In this document: positions 33,006 through 38,458 of the stretch, one piece after another | Layout: every line of letters starts with the position of its first letter | Position numbering within the stretch: position 1 is the first letter of the stretch | Source: Actinomadura sp. GC306 | Lineage (GTDB): Bacteria > Actinomycetota > Actinomycetes > Streptosporangiales > Streptosporangiaceae | Assembly (NCBI RefSeq): GCF_004348665.1 | Contig: NZ_SMKM01000027.1 | Location: 1 to 38,458 of the forward strand | DNA: 38,458 bases | Reading direction: 5' to 3' | Notes under the pieces: generated by a model | What the model saw: only the letters and a program-made list of their open reading frames with translations | What the model was told of the DNA's origin: nothing | Database searches by the model: none | Translations under genes and position numbers: made by a program

Positions 33006-34073
33006 ATGGACGGCAGGAACAGGCGCAGGCTCGGTGTCGCGAGCGCCGTGGCGGGTGCCGGTGTCGGTGCCGCCGTCGGCCTGCGCCACGCCGTGGTCGG
33101 CCGGGTCCGGCTGCGGCCCGACCCCGATGCCGGCGAGCCGTTCGGCGAACTGCGCGGCCGGGAGGTGCCCGTCCGGGCGACCGACGGGCTCCCGTTGCAC
33201 GTCGAGGTGGACGGCCCGCAGGACGCCGACCTGACCATCGTGTTCTGCCACGGCTACACCCTGAACCTGCACTCCTGGCACTACCAGCGGCGCGACCTGC
33301 AGGGGTCCGTGCGGATGGTCTTCTGGGACCAGCGCAGCCACGGCCGCTCCGGGCGGAGCGACCCGCTGAACGCGACGATCGAGCAGACCGGCGACGACCT
33401 GTACGCCGTGCTGAAGGCCACGGTCCGCAAGAACCGCTCGGTCATCCTCGTCGGGCACTCCATGGGCGGCATGTCGATCATGGCGCTGGCGGACCGGCAC
33501 CCCGAGCTGTTCGACCGGCAGGTCGCGGGGGTCGCGCTGATCAACACGTCCTGCGGCGACCTGGCGGAGATGACGCTGGGCCTGCCGCTGGTGCTGGCCA
33601 AGGTCGTCCGGCCGCTGGCCCCGCGGACGCTGCGCGGCCTCGGCCGCCGCGCCGAGCTGGTGGAGCGGGCCCGCGGCCTCGGCTCCGACCTGGCGTTCGT
33701 CGTCACGCGGAAGATGGCGTTCGCCGACAAGCACGTGAGCCCCACCGTGGTCGACTTCCTGGAGCACATGATCAGGAACACCCCGATCGACGTGATCGCC
33801 GAGTTCTACCCGGCGCTCATGGCGCACGACAAGGTCGCCTGCCTCGGCGTCCTCGGCAACGTGCCCACGCTGGTCTTCGCCGGCGGGGCCGACCGGCTGA
33901 CGCCCGCGCCGCACGCCCGCCGCATCGCGGAGGCGCTGCCGGACGCGGAGCTCGTCGAGGTGGCGGAGGCCGGGCACGTGCTGCCGCTGGAGTACCCGGG
34001 CGTGGTGACCGGCGGCCTGCGCCGGCTGATCGGGCGCGTCCGGCCGAGACAGCATAAGGAGCGCACCGCGTGA
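33006..34073 (+). CDS. Alpha/beta hydrolase
   Basis: 355 aa from ATG 33006, eight bases after the alr stop, with GGGGGG upstream. The nucleophile elbow is GHSMGGMSIMA, the acid is Asp in GGADRLTP, and the catalytic His is in EAGHVLPLEYP; the oxyanion strand is FCHGYTLNLHSW. An N-terminal RRRLGVASAVAGAGVGAAVGL stretch may be a membrane anchor or signal. It lies between alr and tsaE in many actinobacteria. Substrate unknown; lipase, esterase or proline-iminopeptidase-like activity are all possible. Confidence 0.87.
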   Translation: MDGRNRRRLGVASAVAGAGVGAAVGLRHAVVGRVRLRPDPDAGEPFGELRGREVPVRATDGLPLHVEVDGPQDADLTIVFCHGYTLNLHSWHYQRRDLQGSVRMVFWDQRSHGRSGRSDPLNATIEQTGDDLYAVLKATVRKNRSVILVGHSMGGMSIMALADRHPELFDRQVAGVALINTSCGDLAEMTLGLPLVLAKVVRPLAPRTLRGLGRRAELVERARGLGSDLAFVVTRKMAFADKHVSPTVVDFLEHMIRNTPIDVIAEFYPALMAHDKVACLGVLGNVPTLVFAGGADRLTPAPHARRIAEALPDAELVEVAEAGHVLPLEYPGVVTGGLRRLIGRVRPRQHKERTA

Positions 34074-34540
34074 GTGTGATATCGGTCACTGTCCCGACCG
34101 CCGAAGACATGCGTGACCTGGGGGTCCGCCTCGCCGGGGTGCTCCGTCCCGGCGACCTGGTGGTGCTGACGGGGCAGCTCGGCGCGGGCAAGACGACGCT
34201 CACGCAGGGTATCGGCGAGGGGTTGAAGGTGCGGGGGCCGGTCACGTCCCCCACGTTCGTGATCGCGCGGGTGCATCCCTCGCTCTGCGGCGGCCCTCCG
34301 CTCGTCCACGTGGACGCCTACCGGCTGGGCGGTTTCGCGGAGATGGACGACCTCGATCTTGATGCGTCACTCGATGAATCCGTGACGATCGTCGAGTGGG
34401 GAGAAGGAATCGCGGAGGGCCTTGCCGAGGACCGCCTAGAAGTGATCCTTTCGCGCGGCGAGGGCGCCGGAGAGGAACGCGAAGTAAGGATCGTCGGGGT
34501 CGGTGATCGCTGGTCCGACCTGGAACTCGGCGGTAGATGA
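34070..34540 (+). CDS. tsaE: tRNA t6A biosynthesis ATPase TsaE
   Basis: 156 aa. TsaE is the P-loop ATPase of the TsaB-TsaD-TsaE complex that makes t6A at position 37 of ANN-decoding tRNAs. The P-loop is GQLGAGKTT (35-43), followed by VTSPTFVIA, VDAYRL and VEWGEGI. GTG 34070 overlaps the hydrolase stop (GTGA), and AAGGAG lies upstream. Its partners tsaB and tsaD are encoded further downstream in this window. Confidence 0.95.
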   Translation: MSVISVTVPTAEDMRDLGVRLAGVLRPGDLVVLTGQLGAGKTTLTQGIGEGLKVRGPVTSPTFVIARVHPSLCGGPPLVHVDAYRLGGFAEMDDLDLDASLDESVTIVEWGEGIAEGLAEDRLEVILSRGEGAGEEREVRIVGVGDRWSDLELGGR

Positions 34541-34669
34541 CGAGGTCCGGACAACTTCTTCGCTTTTTGCAAACCCGGATGGACCACTTTACGGCGAGAT
34601 GTCGTACTCTTTGCCGGAACGAGCCTCACCTTCGCGACATATTGATTTCCGCAAGCAGGAGTGGGAACC

Positions 34670-36034
34670 GTGAGTGGTAGCCATGGCAGCGGTGGTCACC
34701 GCGACAGCTACCGCGGTTCGGACGGTGGCCGGGGCGGCGGTTACCGGCGGGACGGCGGTGGGTACGGCGCGGGCGGCGACGAGTACGCGCCGTACCGGGA
34801 GCCCGGCGGTTCCTCGGACACGGGCGGTTACGAGTCCGGCGGTTACGAGACCGGCGGTTATGAGTCCGGCGGTTACGAGACCGGCAAGTACGCCGCCGGC
34901 GGGTATGCCACCGGCGGCGGTTACGAGTCCGGCGGATACCGGAGCGGCGGGTACGGCTCCGAAGGGTACGAGTCCGGCGGGTACCCGAGCGGCGGCTACC
35001 CGAGCGGCGGGTACCAGTCCGGTGGCTACGAGTCGGGTGGCTATGAGTCCGGTGGCTACGAGTCCGGCGGGTACCGCTCCGGGCAGTCGGCCGGCAACCC
35101 GTACCAGCGGGAGACCGGGCCCTACCAGACCGGCTCCGGCCAGTACGGCCGGGACACCGGCGGCTACCGCACCGAGAGCGGCGGCTACCGCACGGACAGC
35201 GGCGGCTACCGCACCGGCGGCTACCGCACCGACAGCGGCGGGTACCGCACCGACAGCGGCGGATACCGGACGGGCAGCGGCTCCTACCGGTCCGGGTCGG
35301 GCGGCAGCGGCGGCTACCGGACCGGCAGCCACCGCGTGGTGCGGGACCGCCGCACCGGCCGGCGCTGGGCCGTCGTGCTCGGCGGGGCGGCCGCGGCCGT
35401 CGCGGTCTGCGTCCTCGCGGCGATCGTCCTCCTGAACGGCGTCGGCGCGAGCGGTGACGACGACAGTGGGCGCATCGTCGGCAGCGGCGCCAGCGAGAGC
35501 TCGCCGTCGGCGAACGGCGAGTTCTCCGCCGTCCCGGACTCCTGCACGATCCTCGCCCAGGACATCGCCGACAGGCTGGCCCCCGGGTCCAAGCGGACCG
35601 AGGCCGAGGCGTACCAGAGCAGCGACCGGCAGAACCAGTGCGTCTGGGGTGCCTACACCGGCAAGAACAAGCGCCAGCTCACCGTCGAGCTCCGCGCGAT
35701 CGAGGCCGCGAGCGGCAAGACGGCCACCGCGACCGCCACCGCCCTGTTCGCCTCCGAGCGCTCCGCCGACGAGTCCGGCAAGGCGCTGATCGCCGGGCAG
35801 AAGCTCACCGACAAGCGCCGCCTCGACGACGTCGGCGACGACGGCTACGCCGTCTACAGCGTCGACAAGGGGCAGGGCGCCGGCGAGGCGATCGCCAACG
35901 TCCGCTCGGGCAACGTCCTCGTCACCGTCCACTACTCCGGCGGCGACGACGGCGACCCGCTCTCCTCGGACGCCGCCACCGACGGCGCGGTCGAGGCGGC
36001 CCGCGCCGTCGTGCAGGAGCTCGGCCGGTCCTGA
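34670..36034 (+). CDS. Gly/Tyr-repeat single-pass membrane protein
   Basis: 454 aa from GTG 34670, eight bases after AGGAG. Residues 1-220 are cytoplasmic and made of short repeats (GGYESGGYETGG units, later GGYRTDSGGYRT units). HRVVRDRRTGRRW precedes one membrane helix at about 233-255, and an extracellular domain follows (about 285-454) that begins FSAVPDSCTILAQDIADRL and has two Cys near 292 and 319 that could pair. That domain has the look of DUF3558-like lipoproteins but I do not claim the family. Low-complexity Tyr/Gly arms could drive self-association. Lies between tsaE and tsaB. Confidence 0.75.
   Translation: MSGSHGSGGHRDSYRGSDGGRGGGYRRDGGGYGAGGDEYAPYREPGGSSDTGGYESGGYETGGYESGGYETGKYAAGGYATGGGYESGGYRSGGYGSEGYESGGYPSGGYPSGGYQSGGYESGGYESGGYESGGYRSGQSAGNPYQRETGPYQTGSGQYGRDTGGYRTESGGYRTDSGGYRTGGYRTDSGGYRTDSGGYRTGSGSYRSGSGGSGGYRTGSHRVVRDRRTGRRWAVVLGGAAAAVAVCVLAAIVLLNGVGASGDDDSGRIVGSGASESSPSANGEFSAVPDSCTILAQDIADRLAPGSKRTEAEAYQSSDRQNQCVWGAYTGKNKRQLTVELRAIEAASGKTATATATALFASERSADESGKALIAGQKLTDKRRLDDVGDDGYAVYSVDKGQGAGEAIANVRSGNVLVTVHYSGGDDGDPLSSDAATDGAVEAARAVVQELGRS
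34823..35088 (+). repeat. 15-bp coding repeats (GGY[ED]SGG arm)
   Basis: About 17 units of roughly 15 bp, of the type GGCGGTTACGAGTCC with drift, encode the Gly-Gly-Tyr-x-Ser/Thr repeats. A second block at about 35155-35335 has longer units encoding GGYRTDS. Both stay in frame. Confidence 0.85.
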
Positions 36035-36046
36035 GGCCGGTCCTGA
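36023..36046 (+). repeat. 12-bp tandem duplication over a stop codon
   Basis: GGCCGGTCCTGA occurs twice without a spacer. The first copy ends with the TGA of the Gly/Tyr-repeat protein. Confidence 0.85.
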
Positions 36047-36080
36047 GGCCGGGAGAGGTTCCCGGGCCGGGGGCGGCCTG

Positions 36081-36086
36081 TAGGCT
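36081..36086 (+). promoter_or_regulatory. -10 element for leaderless tsaB
   Basis: TAGGCT ends eight bases before GTG 36095. There is no ribosome binding site, so a leaderless transcript is likely. The -35 is unclear. Confidence 0.5.
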
Positions 36087-36094
36087 TACAACCC

Positions 36095-36775
36095 GTGCTG
36101 GTCTTGGCTTTCGATACCGCGACCGCCGCGATCACCGTGGCACTGTACGAGTGGACGCCGGGTGAGGGCGCGGTGCCGCGCGGGGTGGCCGAGGCGGTCG
36201 ACCGCCGCCGGCACACCGAACTGCTCACCCCCTCCATCGCGGGCGTGATGGCGGAGGCCGGGGCGGCGCCCGCGGACCTGAGCGCCATCGCCGTCGGGGT
36301 CGGGCCGGGCCCGTACACCGGGCTCCGGGTCGGGCTGGTCACGGCCCGCTCCATGGGGGACGCGCTCAGCATCCCCGTGCACGGTGCCTGCACCCTGGAC
36401 ATCATCGCCTGGGCCAGCGGACGGACCGAGCCGTTCGCCGTCGTCACGGACGCGCGGCGCAAGGAGGTCTACTGGGCGCGGTACGACTCGCGCCGCGCGC
36501 GCGCCACCGGCCCCGCCGTGGGGGCGCCGTCCGACGTGCTGGAGGGGGCGCCCGCCGGGCTGCCCGTCATCGGCGAGGGCGCCGCGCTGTTCCCGGACGT
36601 CTTCGGCGAAGGCGAGCACGAGCCGCTGCTGCCCACCGCGACCGCGCTCGCCGAGCTGACCGTCGCGCGGCTGGCCGGGATGAAGGTCCCCGAGCTCCTG
36701 CCGCCCGAGCCGCTCTACCTGCGCAGGCCGGACGCCAAGGAGCCCGGGCCGCGCAAGAAGGTGACGCGCGCGTGA
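36095..36775 (+). CDS. tsaB: tRNA t6A biosynthesis protein TsaB
   Basis: 226 aa. TsaB is a scaffold of the ASKHA fold that binds TsaD in the t6A complex. [19 protein letters not shown] opens the ATPase-like fold, and [21 protein letters not shown] and [15 protein letters not shown] are typical. Start GTG 36095 has no ribosome binding site but a -10 eight bases upstream. Its stop overlaps the rimI start (GTGA), and rimI overlaps tsaD the same way, so the three are translated in a chain. Confidence 0.95.
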   Translation: MLVLAFDTATAAITVALYEWTPGEGAVPRGVAEAVDRRRHTELLTPSIAGVMAEAGAAPADLSAIAVGVGPGPYTGLRVGLVTARSMGDALSIPVHGACTLDIIAWASGRTEPFAVVTDARRKEVYWARYDSRRARATGPAVGAPSDVLEGAPAGLPVIGEGAALFPDVFGEGEHEPLLPTATALAELTVARLAGMKVPELLPPEPLYLRRPDAKEPGPRKKVTRA

Positions 36776-37266
36776 GCGAGATCGTCGTACGGGCCATGAC
36801 CGCCGGCGACCTCCCGGCCGTCCTCAAGCTGGAGCAGGCGCTGTTCCCGGAGGACGCGTGGAGCGAGGACATGCTCCGCGCGGAGCTCGCCGACCAGTCC
36901 CGGACCCGGCACTACGTCGTCGCGGAGACCCCCGGCGGCGAGCTCGTCGGCTACGCGGGCCTCGCCGCGGCCGGCGGCCAGGCCGACGTGCAGACCATCG
37001 GGGTGCGCGCCGACCGGCGGGGCGGCGGCATCGGCGCCGCGCTGCTCACCGAGCTGCTGGACGAGGCCGCCCGCCGCGGCAGCGAGGCGGTGTTCCTGGA
37101 GGTCCGCGCCGACAACCCCGGGGCGCGCCGCCTCTACGAGCGGTTCGGCTTCGACGAGGTCGGCGTCCGCAGGCGGTACTACCAGCCCTCGGACGTGGAC
37201 GCGATCGTCATGTGCCGCAAGCTCCGCACCCGTCCGCCCATGGGCTTCACCAAGGAGAGCAAGTGA
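36772..37266 (+). CDS. rimI: Ribosomal protein S18 alanine N-acetyltransferase RimI
   Basis: 164 aa of the GNAT family. Motif A is visible as [23 protein letters not shown], followed by [21 protein letters not shown] and [19 protein letters not shown], which is the RimI pattern. GTG 36772 overlaps the tsaB stop by four bases, and its own stop overlaps tsaD. In several actinobacteria RimI homologues may acetylate more than S18; the true substrate is not shown here. Confidence 0.93.
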   Translation: MSEIVVRAMTAGDLPAVLKLEQALFPEDAWSEDMLRAELADQSRTRHYVVAETPGGELVGYAGLAAAGGQADVQTIGVRADRRGGGIGAALLTELLDEAARRGSEAVFLEVRADNPGARRLYERFGFDEVGVRRRYYQPSDVDAIVMCRKLRTRPPMGFTKESK

Positions 37267-38300
37267 TTCGGGACGAGCCGCTGGTGCTCGGCATCGAGAC
37301 GTCGTGCGACGAGACCGGGGTCGGCATCGTGCGGGGGAACACCCTGCTCGCGGACGCCATCGCGTCCAGCGTCGACCAGCACGCCCGGTTCGGCGGCGTC
37401 GTGCCGGAGGTCGCGTCGCGCGCGCACCTGGAGGCGATGGGGCCGACGATCGACCGGGCGCTCGCCGACGCCGGCGTCGCGTTCACCGACATCGACGCGT
37501 TCGCGGTGACGGCCGGCCCCGGCCTGCCCGGCGCGCTGATGGTCGGGGTCGCCGCGGCCAAGGCGTACGCGCTGTCGCTCGGCAGGCCGCTCTACGGCGT
37601 CAACCACCTGGCCGCGCACGTCTGCGTCGACCAGCTCGAACACGGCCCGCTGCCGAAGCCGTGCGTGGCGCTGCTGGTGTCCGGCGGCCACTCGTCGCTG
37701 CTGCTGGTCCCGGACGTGGCGGGCGACGTCCGCTCCCTCGGCAGCACCGTGGACGACGCGGCCGGCGAGGCGTTCGACAAGGTCGCCCGCGTCCTCGACC
37801 TGGGTTTCCCGGGCGGCCCGGTCATCGACCGGATGGCCCGCGACGGCGACCCGGCCGCCATCGCGTTCCCGCGCGGCAAGTACAAGGACGGCACCTACGA
37901 CTTCTCGTTCTCCGGCCTGAAGACCGCCGTGGCCCGCTGGGTGGAGGCCAAGGAGCGCGCCGGCGAGCCGGTGCCCGTCGCGGACGTGGTGGCGTCCTTC
38001 CAGGAGGCCGTGGTGGACGTCCTGACGCAGAAGGCGCTGAAGGTCTGCAAGGACAACGGCGTCCACGACCTCCTCATCGGCGGCGGCGTCGCCGCGAACT
38101 CCCGCCTGCGGGCCCTGGCGGCGGAGCGCTGCGAGGCCGCCGGCATCCGCCTCCGAGTCCCGCGCCCGAAGCTCTGCACCGACAACGGCGCCATGGTCGC
38201 CGCCCTGGGCTCCGAACTGGTCGCCACCGGCGCCGCCCCGTCCGACCTGTCCCTCCCGGCGGACTCCAGCCTCCCGATCGAGTCGGTACTCATGCAGTAA
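37263..38300 (+). CDS. tsaD: tRNA N6-threonylcarbamoyltransferase TsaD
   Basis: 345 aa from GTG 37263, which overlaps the rimI stop; the frame is open further upstream over rimI but that is a shadow. TsaD transfers the threonylcarbamoyl group to A37 of tRNA. Metal ligands are His115 and His119 (NHLAAH). Other family segments are [61 protein letters not shown] and [13 protein letters not shown]. TsaB and TsaE are also in this window, so all the specific t6A partners apart from TsaC are here. Confidence 0.97.
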   Translation: MIRDEPLVLGIETSCDETGVGIVRGNTLLADAIASSVDQHARFGGVVPEVASRAHLEAMGPTIDRALADAGVAFTDIDAFAVTAGPGLPGALMVGVAAAKAYALSLGRPLYGVNHLAAHVCVDQLEHGPLPKPCVALLVSGGHSSLLLVPDVAGDVRSLGSTVDDAAGEAFDKVARVLDLGFPGGPVIDRMARDGDPAAIAFPRGKYKDGTYDFSFSGLKTAVARWVEAKERAGEPVPVADVVASFQEAVVDVLTQKALKVCKDNGVHDLLIGGGVAANSRLRALAAERCEAAGIRLRVPRPKLCTDNGAMVAALGSELVATGAAPSDLSLPADSSLPIESVLMQ

Positions 38301-38458
38301 CGCCCCACTCCGCTCGCCAGCGCTCGCCCCGTGAGCTGGCCCCGTGACCTGGCCTGTGCGCGCGCATCGCTCCGCAATCTTCCGGTGTAACTCGCCTTCG
38401 GCTGCACCCCACCGGTCAGGTCACGCACCCGCGTGCGGGGCCGGGGGTTGCTTCGAGG
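38301..38458. other. Window end after tsaD
   Basis: 158 bases without a supported gene. CCCCGTGAGCTGG (38327-38339) is followed directly by CCCCGTGACCTGG (38340-38352), a 13-bp tandem repeat with one change. No CIRCE element is seen, though groES often follows tsaD in related genomes. Confidence 0.5.

Noticed and set aside
1..38458. CRISPR arrays, tRNA or rRNA genes, and insertion sequences
   Set aside because: No regularly spaced repeats with unique spacers, no tRNA- or rRNA-like conserved segments and no transposase domains were found. The tandem repeats seen are short and contiguous or coding.

Overview
The window is high-GC actinobacterial chromosome. The evidence is the strong G/C third-position bias, GTG and leaderless starts, an XRE-DUF5753/DUF397 regulator set, and the actinobacterial gene order from infA through the alpha operon and rplM-rpsI-glmM to coaA, glmS, alr and the tsa genes. 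A Streptosporangiales or Thermomonosporaceae (Actinomadura-like) host is plausible, but that is inference. I saw no rRNA, tRNA, CRISPR array or insertion sequence.

Layout. (1) 1-1.3 kb: a GNAT acetyltransferase facing a small DNA-binding protein. (2) 1.5-6.5 kb: end of the alpha ribosomal operon, infA-rpmJ-rpsM-rpsK-rpsD-rpoA-rplQ, closed by a U-tailed terminator, then truA. (3) 6.5-10.3 kb, minus strand: three membrane-anchored proteins, two of them paralogues and the third a CAP-domain protein whose N-terminus makes sense only with a CTG start. (4) 10.4-13.5 kb: rplM-rpsI behind a clear promoter, then glmM directly behind a hairpin with a U-run. (5) 13.6-18 kb: an HNH-family lipoprotein and a four-gene ATPase/permease/ATPase/permease ABC module. 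(6) 18.0-22.3 kb: an accessory block. A minus-strand cassette encodes a RhiA-like protein, a 133-aa orphan, a trypsin-like protease without signal peptide and a 99-aa protein that looks like the protease N-terminal domain on its own. It faces a tyrosine recombinase with a tiny coupled upstream ORF, and a long inverted repeat lies between them. (7) 22.4-28.1 kb: a Tat-exported PhoX-like protein, a MurD-type ligase with an unusual P-loop, coaA and divergent glmS. (8) 28.3-30 kb: two DUF397 genes and their XRE-DUF5753 regulator. (9) 30.2-38.3 kb: NAD(P)H-hydrate repair enzyme, alr, an alpha/beta hydrolase, tsaE, a Gly/Tyr-repeat membrane protein, tsaB, rimI and tsaD.

How the genes fit together. 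Much of the window supplies translation (ribosomal proteins, IF-1, TruA, the t6A proteins TsaB/E/D, RimI), transcription (RpoA) and cell-wall precursors (GlmS and GlmM to GlcNAc-1-P, Alr to D-Ala, a MurD-type ligase). The least explained block is 18.0-22.3 kb. Its gene set, lack of housekeeping content, adjacent recombinase and unusual inverted repeats make it the best candidate for an undescribed system.
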